Below are positions 8,213 to 15,194 of a stretch of DNA of 15,818 nucleotides, piece after piece; position 1 is the stretch's first letter; each line of letters starts with the position of its first letter. The notes under the pieces are model-generated. The model ran no database searches. It saw only the letters and a list, made by a program, of their open reading frames with translations, and was not told the DNA's origin. This stretch comes from Bacteroidales bacterium. GTDB taxonomy: Bacteria > Bacteroidota > Bacteroidia > Bacteroidales > UBA7960. A program made the position numbers and the translations under genes. The DNA is taken from positions 1 to 15,818 of the forward strand of contig SLSG01000193.1 in NCBI GenBank assembly GCA_007130545.1. Direction: 5' to 3'.

Positions 8213-9910
8213 CTAATTATCCAGAAAGCGCCAGTTGGTTGAATAATCTTCGGGCAGGTCTTTCTCCATGAGAATGGCCCTGAGCAGCTCCACAGGAAGG
8301 CTGTTCTGCTTCAGCACAGCATCATTGAACTCCTTCAGTGTCATATGTCCGCCGTCCACCAGCTCGGTGCGAAGGGCCTGAAACTGAATGCCGCCGATCA
8401 TGTAGGCAATTTGGTATAAGGGGTCATACCGTCCGGTAAAGGAACGCCTGACCTCTGCCTCTGCATTGGCCCTCTCGTGCCCCACTTCACTAACCAGGAA
8501 ATCAATGCATTCCTGTGGACCCATATTGCCCAGATGATAGTTAAGCGAGAAAATGATCCGGGCGGCCCGGTGTTTTCTCCAGAACAGAAATCCCATCCGG
8601 TCTTCCGGTGTCGGAGGCAGGCCTTTTTCATACAGCAGGAACTCCCAGTACAAGGCCCAGCCTTCGGTCCAGAAAGGGGTACCCATCACCCGGCGATAAG
8701 GCTTGTTGCGCTGGTTGACAAATCCCTGCAGATGATGTCCGGCAATCAACTCATGGTGCACGGTGGCCATGCAGAAATGGGGGTTGTTGCCCCTGAGGCT
8801 CATCATTTTGGCATCGTGGTCCATTGTATTTGTCGGATAGGAAATCCGTATGGCCTCCCCACCCAGAAAAAAGGGATTGACCAGCTGCATCTCCGGACTC
8901 ATCATCAGCATGCGCCAGGTTTCCTTTGCAAGATCGGGTACCGTCAGCAGGTCATTGTCCTCTATGAATGCAATGGCTTCCTCTGCAAGACGATTGATCA
9001 TTTCAGGCTGTTCCCCGGCCGGCACATACTGGTCCTTTACATATTCAAGTGCAGCCCGCCAGTCATTGCCGAAGCCCATCTCACGGGCGGCGAGGATCAT
9101 TTCATTCCGGCACCATTCCAGTTGTTCCCGGCCCACCACCAACAGTTCTTCAGGCGTATAGGGGATGAACTCGTACTGCAGGCGGTTGATCAGGGCGTGC
9201 CTCCCTTCAGGTTTGCCGACGATGCCGCTTCCGTCATCCCTGGCCAGGCTTGTGGAATAATGTCCTTCCAGTTTCTGTTCATACCGCCTGATCTCTTCCA
9301 GGAGCTGATCATAGGGGGCCTTTGCCCACCAGGTAAAATCCGGGTGGTAGCCATAGTAAAAATAGAATGCTTCTGATAGGTTCTCGCGCAGGTCCCTTAC
9401 CACAGAGGCGGCCTTGTCGGCCACCATCCAGTTCTCAAACAGCGGGCGGTTCTCCATGTCCATGGTGGCTTTCGCAAACCTTTCTGCTGCTGCATGGAAT
9501 ATCGCTGCTTTTTTGGGTCCGTCTACCGTTTTCCCCCTCCTTCTTTCCCGGATAAACTGGTATAGCTCCTCTGCAAAATCTGTGACAAATGCCACTTCCC
9601 TGAAATCCTGTTCTTCCAGTTCATGGAAAAATACGGCCTTTCGTAAAAAATTTCTGAACTGGAGGTAGTCTATTTTCCCATCCGACGATAAGCCTTCGTA
9701 ATCGACTGTTTCTATATAGCCAAGCCAGTCATCGAAAAGCTGGCTGATCCGGTCATAGTATTCCTGTGTTTCCTTCAGGGTGTATTTCCGTTCCAGCGTA
9801 CCCCGGTCAGCCTGGTAGCTGGATACGGGTTCGTAGAATTCAAACTGCTGCGGGATGCCTGGCAGGGATATGAGGAATAAGGCGAGGAAAGTGATCAGGG
9901 ATTTCTTCAT
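8213..9910 (-). CDS. DUF885 family protein, putative secreted metallohydrolase
   Basis: A 565-residue protein with an N-terminal signal peptide (MKK, hydrophobic core to about residue 17, likely cleavage near residues 20-22), so periplasmic or secreted. The family is recognised by HHELIAGHHLQ at 385-395, a HExxxGHH pattern typical of DUF885, followed by PFWTEGWALYWE at 412-423, whose E416 may be a further metal ligand. Near the C-terminus, YDPLYQIAYMIGG (495-507) is also typical. Members are annotated as DUF885 proteins and are thought to be zinc-dependent peptidases or hydrolases; I cannot name the substrate. It lies 32 bases after the epimerase gene and 51 bases before the NSS transporter gene. 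It could be an accessory gene of the arabinose operon or separately expressed, since a TAnnTTTG element overlaps the stop of the upstream gene. Length and motif order look intact. Confidence 0.9.
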   Translation of the reverse strand: MKKSLITFLALFLISLPGIPQQFEFYEPVSSYQADRGTLERKYTLKETQEYYDRISQLFDDWLGYIETVDYEGLSSDGKIDYLQFRNFLRKAVFFHELEEQDFREVAFVTDFAEELYQFIRERRRGKTVDGPKKAAIFHAAAERFAKATMDMENRPLFENWMVADKAASVVRDLRENLSEAFYFYYGYHPDFTWWAKAPYDQLLEEIRRYEQKLEGHYSTSLARDDGSGIVGKPEGRHALINRLQYEFIPYTPEELLVVGREQLEWCRNEMILAAREMGFGNDWRAALEYVKDQYVPAGEQPEMINRLAEEAIAFIEDNDLLTVPDLAKETWRMLMMSPEMQLVNPFFLGGEAIRISYPTNTMDHDAKMMSLRGNNPHFCMATVHHELIAGHHLQGFVNQRNKPYRRVMGTPFWTEGWALYWEFLLYEKGLPPTPEDRMGFLFWRKHRAARIIFSLNYHLGNMGPQECIDFLVSEVGHERANAEAEVRRSFTGRYDPLYQIAYMIGGIQFQALRTELVDGGHMTLKEFNDAVLKQNSLPVELLRAILMEKDLPEDYSTNWRFLDN

Positions 9911-9937
9911 GGATTATTCATTAGAATTATAAGCGGT

Positions 9938-9945
9938 CAAATTTA
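9938..9945 (-). promoter_or_regulatory. Possible -7 element for the DUF885 gene
   Basis: On the minus strand TAAATTTG matches the Bacteroidota -7 consensus TAnnTTTG exactly. It overlaps the stop of the epimerase gene and lies 27 bases upstream of the DUF885 ATG. No TTG element is visible at the usual -33 distance, so the call rests on one motif and its position. Confidence 0.32.
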
Positions 9946-11109
9946 ATCTCTTTTAACAGAAAACCTGTAAATGGTCTGGGTTTCGTATTTTTCACCTGCT
10001 TTCAGCAAAGTGGAAGGGAATTCCGGTTGGTTCGGTGCATCCGGGAAATGCTGGGTTTCCAGGCAGAAGGAAGTGCGGAAAAGGTAAGGCTCGCCACGTT
10101 TTCCGACCTCGTTTCCGCTCAAAAAGTTTCCGCCATAAAACTGCAGGCCGGGTTCGGTGGTCAGCACTTCCATCTTCCTGCCGCTGACAGGGTCGTACAC
10201 ACTGGCTGCCAACAACATATGGTCTGAGCCGGGTTCGCGGTTCAGCACAAAGTTGTGGTCATAGCCCTTGCCGTATTCAATCTGCTGGTGATCGGCATCC
10301 ACCCGGTCACCAATCCGGTGGTATTCCCGGAAATCAAAGGGGCTGCCCTCCACTGCCGCAATCTCGCCAGTAGGAATCAGTCCCTCATCCACAGGTGTAT
10401 AATAATCGGCATTGATTTTAAGCACATGGTCGTTTATGCTCGTGCTTCCCTCCCCGGCCAGGTTAAAAAAGGCATGGCTGGTCAGGTTGATCACCGTATT
10501 TTTGTCGGATGTGGCAGCATACGAAATACGGAATTCATCCTCGTCCGTCAATTCATACAGCACTTCCACATGCAGGTTGCCGGGATAACCTTCCTCCAGG
10601 TGAGGGGAATGGTATGACAATTTCAGGGTCTGGGCATCGATCAGTTCCCCATCCCAGACGACAGCGTGAAATCCACCGGGGCCTCCGTGCAGGTGATTGG
10701 GGCCGTTGTTGGCGGCAAGTTCAAATGTTTCTCCGTCGAGGGTGAACCTGGCATTCCCGATCCGGTTTCCATAACGGCCGATCAGGGCGCCGAAATAAAT
10801 TTCCTCCGAGGCCAGGTATTCGTCAATGGTGTGGTAGCCTGTAACAATGTCATCCAATACCCCGTCCCTGTCCGGGACAAGCAGCGTAACCACCTTGCCA
10901 CCATAGTTGGTAACGTCCATTCTGATCCCGTTTTTATTTTGCAGGGTGTAGAGGCTGACGGGTTTGCCGTCAATTTCCGTGATGAAATCCTCAGGTACGG
11001 GAAAAACCACACCCTCGGCCAGCTTGGGTTGGTCGGGCCGGCAACCAAATGGCAGTAAGCTCATAATCAATACAGTCGTTACAATTAAAAAAAATCGTTT
11101 TCCGTTCAT
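9943..11109 (-). CDS. galM: Aldose 1-epimerase (mutarotase), lipoprotein
   Basis: A 388-residue GalM-family protein that interconverts alpha and beta anomers of aldoses. The N-terminus is a lipoprotein signal: hydrophobic residues 6-21, then LPFGC with Cys23, so it should be anchored outside the cytoplasm. Catalytic and binding motifs are complete: TNYGGKVVTLLVPDR (67-81), GRYGNRI (111-117), NHLHGG (138-143), the catalytic acid H212 in LTSHAFFNLAG (209-219), GYDHNFVLN (282-290) and the catalytic base E319 in TTEPGLQFYGGNFL (317-330). Its place directly after araB suggests that it supplies the anomer of L-arabinose, or of another released pentose, needed for uptake or isomerisation; the sugar preference is inferred from context. 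The 68-base gap to araB is the largest inside the arabinose run and holds a good promoter candidate plus a short palindrome, so it may have its own transcription start. Confidence 0.93.
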   Translation of the reverse strand: MNGKRFFLIVTTVLIMSLLPFGCRPDQPKLAEGVVFPVPEDFITEIDGKPVSLYTLQNKNGIRMDVTNYGGKVVTLLVPDRDGVLDDIVTGYHTIDEYLASEEIYFGALIGRYGNRIGNARFTLDGETFELAANNGPNHLHGGPGGFHAVVWDGELIDAQTLKLSYHSPHLEEGYPGNLHVEVLYELTDEDEFRISYAATSDKNTVINLTSHAFFNLAGEGSTSINDHVLKINADYYTPVDEGLIPTGEIAAVEGSPFDFREYHRIGDRVDADHQQIEYGKGYDHNFVLNREPGSDHMLLAASVYDPVSGRKMEVLTTEPGLQFYGGNFLSGNEVGKRGEPYLFRTSFCLETQHFPDAPNQPEFPSTLLKAGEKYETQTIYRFSVKRD

Positions 11110-11153
11110 GTGGTCGTGTGTTTTTTAGGGTTTAGCGCAAAAGGACAAAGATC

Positions 11154-11161
11154 CAAATTTA
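11154..11161 (-). promoter_or_regulatory. Candidate Bacteroidota promoter for the epimerase gene
   Basis: On the minus strand TAAATTTG (11154-11161) is an exact TAnnTTTG -7 element. TTG triplets lie upstream at 11179-11181 and 11184-11186; the latter is close to the -33 spacing described for Bacteroides promoters. A start about 7 bases downstream would give a leader of roughly 38 bases before the ATG at 11109. Confidence 0.4.
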
Positions 11162-11162
11162 G

Positions 11163-11175
11163 CATATTAGATATG
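11163..11175. promoter_or_regulatory. Short palindrome between the putative -33 and -7 elements (possible operator)
   Basis: CATAT-TAG-ATATG is a perfect inverted repeat with 5-base arms and a 3-base centre. It lies just after the araB stop and within the spacer of the candidate epimerase promoter, a place where a bound repressor would block polymerase. It could be a regulator site or chance in an AT-rich gap; I cannot link it to a known AraR motif. Confidence 0.25.
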
Positions 11176-11177
11176 GC

Positions 11178-12929
11178 TCAATGCAATTTCTCGAGATTTT
11201 CTCCCAGCGCACAATATTTTTTGTAGATGCGGGCATATTTCTCCACGTACGCCGGCCTGGGGTGGTATTCCTTTTCAAAACCCTGGCCCATGGCCTGCTG
11301 GGCGGCATTGAAATCATCATGTACTCCGGCAACGACCGATGCGGCCATGGCAGATCCAAGGGCGCAGGTTTGCTCATGTCGGGCCACCTGTATGGGCATG
11401 TTCATCACATCGGTGACGATCTGCATGACAAAAGGCGACTTCTTGGCCACGCCACCCAGGGCGATGACCCCGTCGATCCGGACCCCTTCCTCACGGAACC
11501 TGTCCACGATGCGTTTTGAACCAAAAGCGGTTGCCTCCACCAGGGCGCGGAAAATGGCCGGGGCAGTCGTTCCCAACGTGATGCCGGTAATGGCGCCCGT
11601 CATGATCTGGTTGGCATCGGGTGTCCTGCGCCCGTTAAGCCAGTCCAATGCCAGCAGACCGGATTCTTCCGGGTCAATGTTTTCTGCTGCCCCAGTCAAA
11701 CGTTCAATCATGGAGTCCGCCATTTCCCCTGCCACGCGCTCCAGGCTTTCCTTAGTGAGGGCAGCGCTTTCTGTGGGGAGGGCAGGGCTTTCTGTTTGGA
11801 GGGCAGGACTTTCCGGGGGGAAAGCAGCCTTTTCCGTGGGCAGGGCAGACTGGGTTTCCAGCAGGTTCCGGATGGGCCAGAGCAACAAATCCCTGAACCA
11901 GGCATACACGTCTCCAAAGGCCGATTGCCCGGCTTCCAGTCCCAACATTCCGGGAATGATCGAACCATCCACTTGTCCGCAAATGCCTTTCACCAATTTG
12001 TCACCAATTTCCCCTTCCGGGGCCACCACCATATCGCAGGTGGAGGTACCCATGACCTTGCTCAGGTAATAGGGCTTGATTTCACCGCCAACAGCTCCCA
12101 GGTGGGCATCGAATGCGCCGACACCAATCGTGACATCCCGGGGCAGACCCAACCTTTCTGCCCATTCTTTGGAAATGGTTCCTGCGGCCACATCACTGGT
12201 ATAAGTATCGGTATACATCCGGTCACGCAAGCCGGCAAGCAAGGGATCCAGCCTGGTCAGGAATGCTTCCGATGGAAGTCCGTTCCAGTCCGGATGCCAC
12301 ATGGCCTTGTGCCCCGCCGCGCAACGGCTTCTTTTAATCTTCTTCACATCCTTCTCCCCCGCAAGCAGGGCCGGAATCCAGTCACAATGCTCCAGCCAGG
12401 TCCATGCGGCTTTTCTGACTTCCTCGTCCTGGCGCAGCACATGCAGGATTTTCGCCCAGAACCACTCCGAGGAATAAACCCCGCCTTCGTACTTGGTATA
12501 GTCGACCCCGCCCCATGAAACCGCCAGTTCATTGATCTCGGCGGCCTCACGCACCGCGGTATGGTCTTTCCACAACACAAACATGGCGTTGGGATTTTCG
12601 GCGAACCCGGGATGCAAGGCCAGCGGGACCCCTTCGCTGTCAACCGCCACCGGTGTGGAACCCGTCGTGTCAATTGAGATGGCCGTGATTTGATTTACCA
12701 CCGAGGCCGGGGCATTTTCCAGAGCCATTTTCACTGACTCCTCCAGGCTTTCGATATAGTCCATCGGATGCTGTCTGAAGCGGTTCCGGGCTGCATCACA
12801 ATAATCGTTGTTCTTCCATCTTTTATAGTAGGATACCCCGGTACCGGCTTCCTCTCCTGTCCTGGCATTGACCAGCAGGGCACGTACCGAATCTGTCCCG
12901 TAATCAAGTCCGATTACATATTTTTCCAT
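11178..12929 (-). CDS. araB: Ribulokinase
   Basis: A 583-residue FGGY-family kinase that phosphorylates L-ribulose to L-ribulose-5-phosphate with ATP, the second step of arabinose breakdown. The start chosen is MEKYVIGLDYGTDSVRALL, which opens directly with the phosphate-binding loop (D9, G11-T12-D13) and leaves a 16-base gap after araD. An upstream in-frame ATG at 12986 would overlap araD by 41 bases and add an unconserved leader. Other motifs are ISIDTTGSTPVAV (about 84-96), WLEHCDWIPALLAG (178-191), GVGAFDAHLGAVGG with the likely catalytic D274, LDWLNGRRTPDANQ (428-441) and the adenosine-site GGVAKKSPFV (492-501). Unusually, residues 362-396 are five tandem 7-residue repeats of the form A-[LF]-x-x-E-[SK]-x. 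They lie in the linker between WPIRNLL and the LDWLNG motif and lengthen it by roughly 28 residues compared with E. coli AraB (566 residues). The core motifs are intact, so the enzyme should be active. Confidence 0.96.
   Translation of the reverse strand: MEKYVIGLDYGTDSVRALLVNARTGEEAGTGVSYYKRWKNNDYCDAARNRFRQHPMDYIESLEESVKMALENAPASVVNQITAISIDTTGSTPVAVDSEGVPLALHPGFAENPNAMFVLWKDHTAVREAAEINELAVSWGGVDYTKYEGGVYSSEWFWAKILHVLRQDEEVRKAAWTWLEHCDWIPALLAGEKDVKKIKRSRCAAGHKAMWHPDWNGLPSEAFLTRLDPLLAGLRDRMYTDTYTSDVAAGTISKEWAERLGLPRDVTIGVGAFDAHLGAVGGEIKPYYLSKVMGTSTCDMVVAPEGEIGDKLVKGICGQVDGSIIPGMLGLEAGQSAFGDVYAWFRDLLLWPIRNLLETQSALPTEKAAFPPESPALQTESPALPTESAALTKESLERVAGEMADSMIERLTGAAENIDPEESGLLALDWLNGRRTPDANQIMTGAITGITLGTTAPAIFRALVEATAFGSKRIVDRFREEGVRIDGVIALGGVAKKSPFVMQIVTDVMNMPIQVARHEQTCALGSAMAASVVAGVHDDFNAAQQAMGQGFEKEYHPRPAYVEKYARIYKKYCALGENLEKLH
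11740..11844. repeat. In-frame 21-base tandem repeat inside araB (five units)
   Basis: Five consecutive 21-base units start at 11740, 11761, 11782, 11803 and 11824. They share the plus-strand pattern gcagNNctttcNgtNNgNagg with scattered differences, and a fragment of a sixth follows at 11845. Because 21 is a multiple of three the frame is kept, adding 7 residues per unit to the protein. The units have diverged by several bases, so the expansion is not very recent. Confidence 0.88.
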
Positions 12930-12945
12930 CACAAAAAATTGTTGG

Positions 12946-13641
12946 TTATTTCTTTTTCTTCTGGCCATAATAGGCTCCGGCCCCATGCTTCCTCAGAAAA
13001 TGCTTTTCAAGCAGGAAGCGGTCAATCGGCTTTTCCTGGCCCAGGACTTCGGTACGGAATGCCATTTTGGCCACTTCTTCCAACACCACGGCATTGTGAA
13101 CGGCTTCCGTGGCATCACTTCCCCAGGCAAACGGACCGTGGCTGTGGACCAGCACGGCGGGGATTTGCATGGGGTCAACATCCCGGAAGCACTCTGCAAT
13201 CACATGACCGGTGTTTTCCTCATACCGCTCCGCAGTTTCCTCTATAGTCATCGGACGGGTACAGGGGATCTCCCCGAAAAAGTAATCGGCATGTGTGGTC
13301 CCATAGACGGGAATTGCCTTGCCTGCCTGTGAACGGGAAGTTGCCCATTCAGAGTGGGTGTGGACGATGCCTCCTACCCCTGGAAACTGTTTGTATAGAG
13401 CGAGGTGTGTCGGGGTATCGGAGGAAGGGTTCAGGTTCCCAAAAACCTGCTTTCCGTCCAGGTCAACCAGCACGATGTCGTGGATCTTCAGCTGGTCGTA
13501 GGCCACCCCGCTCGGCTTGATGGCCACCAGTCCGCTTTCCCGGTCGATCCCGCTCACGTTTCCCCAGGTAAAAATGACCAGTCCGTGCTCAACCAGCGAC
13601 AAATTGGCTTCCAAAACCGCTTTTCTGAGATTGTACAGCAT
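12946..13641 (-). CDS. araD: L-ribulose-5-phosphate 4-epimerase
   Basis: A 231-residue class II aldolase-fold enzyme, the same length as E. coli AraD, converting L-ribulose-5-phosphate to D-xylulose-5-phosphate for the pentose phosphate pathway. The family features are all present: TWGNVSGID (25-33), KPSGVAYDQL (42-51), SSDTPTHLALY (73-83), the zinc ligands H94 and H96 in GIVHTHSEWA, THADYFFGEIPCTRP (116-130, with D119 at the position of the catalytic Asp120) and the third zinc ligand H168 in VHSHGPFAWG. The C-terminus ends in a run of lysines (GQKKKK). It sits 18 bases after araA and 16 bases before araB, so the three enzymes are almost certainly co-transcribed. The order araA-araD-araB differs from the E. 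coli order araB-araA-araD. No motif is missing. Confidence 0.97.
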   Translation of the reverse strand: MLYNLRKAVLEANLSLVEHGLVIFTWGNVSGIDRESGLVAIKPSGVAYDQLKIHDIVLVDLDGKQVFGNLNPSSDTPTHLALYKQFPGVGGIVHTHSEWATSRSQAGKAIPVYGTTHADYFFGEIPCTRPMTIEETAERYEENTGHVIAECFRDVDPMQIPAVLVHSHGPFAWGSDATEAVHNAVVLEEVAKMAFRTEVLGQEKPIDRFLLEKHFLRKHGAGAYYGQKKKK

Positions 13642-13659
13642 GGCGAAGGGATTTAATGA

Positions 13660-15162
13660 TTAGTTCCGTTCGAATTTAAAATACAGTTCATTCCATCGCA
13701 GTTCATTCTTGAAGCTGCGCAGGTCCGTTTTCTCATCAATCAGCAGATATTCCAGTCCGGCCATCTCTGCAAAATACTGCAAATGAATTGGTTTGACGGC
13801 AAAACTGAAGCCCGTATGGTGTGCGCCGCCTGCCAATATCCAGGCAGTAGCCGCCACTTTCAGGTCCGGATCCGGTGCCCACAAGGCCCTTGCAACCGGA
13901 AGCTTCGGCAGGTCCACCGGCTTGACCGACCTGACCGTATTCACCAGCAGCCGGAACCGGTCGCCCATGTCCAGCATCGTGGCATTCAAAGCCCTGCCTT
14001 CCCTGGAGCTGAATACCAGGCGTGCGGGGTCATCCTTTCCGCCAATGGACAAGGGGTGTACTTCCAGAGAGGGTTGGGATACCGCAATGGAGGGGCATAT
14101 CTCCAGCATATGGGCCCCCAGCACCCGCATGCCCTCCGGATCCAGATGGTAGGTATAGTCTTCCATAAAAGATGTTCCCCCTTCCAGTCCCTGGGCCATG
14201 ACCTTCATGCAACGGGTCAGGGCAGCTGTTTTCCAGTCCCCTTCTGCCCCGAAACCGTAGCCTTTTTCCATCAGTCGCTGCACGGCCAGTCCGGGCAGTT
14301 GTTTTAGCCCGTGCAAATCCTCAAAGGTAGTAGTAAAGGCACCAAAGCCTCCTTCTTCCAGGAATTTCAATAGGCCGATCTCAATCCGGGCAGCTTCCAC
14401 CAGCTTTTCTTTCTGGTAGGAGTCATTCATAAATCCGCTTGCAAGCTTATAGGTTTGGTGGTATTCGTCGATCAGGGCTTTGAGTTCGGCATCGGTCACC
14501 TCCTTGACCCGGTGTACCAACTCCCCTACCCCATATCCGGCCACTGACCAGCCCAGTTTGATGCGGGCCGATACCTTGTTGCCTTCCGTAACAGCCACCT
14601 CACGCATATTGTCACCAAACCTTGCCACTTTCAGCCCCTGGCTCTCGTCCCATGCCATGGCGGCCCGGATCCAGTCACCCAATCCCTCCACCACTTCAGG
14701 GTCCTGCCAGTGTCCGACCAGCACCCCCCGGTTGATCTTCATCCTGCTGCAGATGTAGCCAAATTCCCTGTCGCCATGGGCGCTCTGGTTAAGGTTCATG
14801 AAATCCATGTCAATGGCTGACCATGGGATATCCCGATTGAACTGGGTATGCAGGTGCAGGAAAGGTTTTTTCAGCGTCTCCAGTCCCCTGATCCACATCT
14901 GGGCCGGGGAAAAGGTGTGCATCCAGCATACAAGTCCGATGCAATCCGGATCGCTATTGGCTTCCAGGCACAATTGGTAAATGGCCTCTGGAGAGGTCAG
15001 CACGGGCTTAAATACAATCCGGACCGGCGTTTTCACATTGTGGTCAAGCTGCCGGGCAATCTCCCCGGAGTTTTCCGCCACCTGGTCCAGTGTTTTTTTC
15101 CCGTACAAATGCTGGCTTCCAGTGACAAACCAAACGGACTTGTTATTTATTAAATTGGTCAT
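13660..15162 (-). CDS. araA: L-arabinose isomerase
   Basis: A 500-residue protein, exactly the length of E. coli AraA, converting L-arabinose to L-ribulose in the cytoplasm with a manganese-type cofactor. The start of the chain, VWFVTGSQHLYG (10-21), is the typical AraA opening. The four metal and catalytic residues are recognisable: E307 in GFGAEGDWKTAAL, E334 in GGTSFMEDYTYHL, H351 in GAHMLEICPS, and the HH pair at 448-449 in GGAHHTGFSF. It follows the AraR-like gene by 32 bases and precedes araD by 18 bases. The short gap upstream is AT-rich, with no convincing promoter, so transcription probably begins ahead of the regulator gene, outside the window. The gene is complete with no unusual insertions. 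Confidence 0.98.
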   Translation of the reverse strand: MTNLINNKSVWFVTGSQHLYGKKTLDQVAENSGEIARQLDHNVKTPVRIVFKPVLTSPEAIYQLCLEANSDPDCIGLVCWMHTFSPAQMWIRGLETLKKPFLHLHTQFNRDIPWSAIDMDFMNLNQSAHGDREFGYICSRMKINRGVLVGHWQDPEVVEGLGDWIRAAMAWDESQGLKVARFGDNMREVAVTEGNKVSARIKLGWSVAGYGVGELVHRVKEVTDAELKALIDEYHQTYKLASGFMNDSYQKEKLVEAARIEIGLLKFLEEGGFGAFTTTFEDLHGLKQLPGLAVQRLMEKGYGFGAEGDWKTAALTRCMKVMAQGLEGGTSFMEDYTYHLDPEGMRVLGAHMLEICPSIAVSQPSLEVHPLSIGGKDDPARLVFSSREGRALNATMLDMGDRFRLLVNTVRSVKPVDLPKLPVARALWAPDPDLKVAATAWILAGGAHHTGFSFAVKPIHLQYFAEMAGLEYLLIDEKTDLRSFKNELRWNELYFKFERN

Positions 15163-15194
15163 GATTATTAAAATTTATTGGGCCTTTCAGGCGT

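Noticed and set aside
11740..11846. CRISPR-like array within araB
   Set aside because: The units are contiguous 21-base in-frame repeats without spacers and they encode protein.
12930..12986. Upstream ATG extending AraB by 19 residues
   Set aside because: It would overlap araD by 41 bases and add a leader before the conserved kinase opening EKYVIGLDYGT; the ATG at 12929 fits the family.
15163..15194. Promoter or AraR operator between the regulator gene and araA
   Set aside because: The gap is only 32 bases, with a 4-base-arm GCCT-GAA-AGGC inverted repeat and AT-rich sequence, but no convincing -7/-33 pair; co-transcription explains the spacing better.
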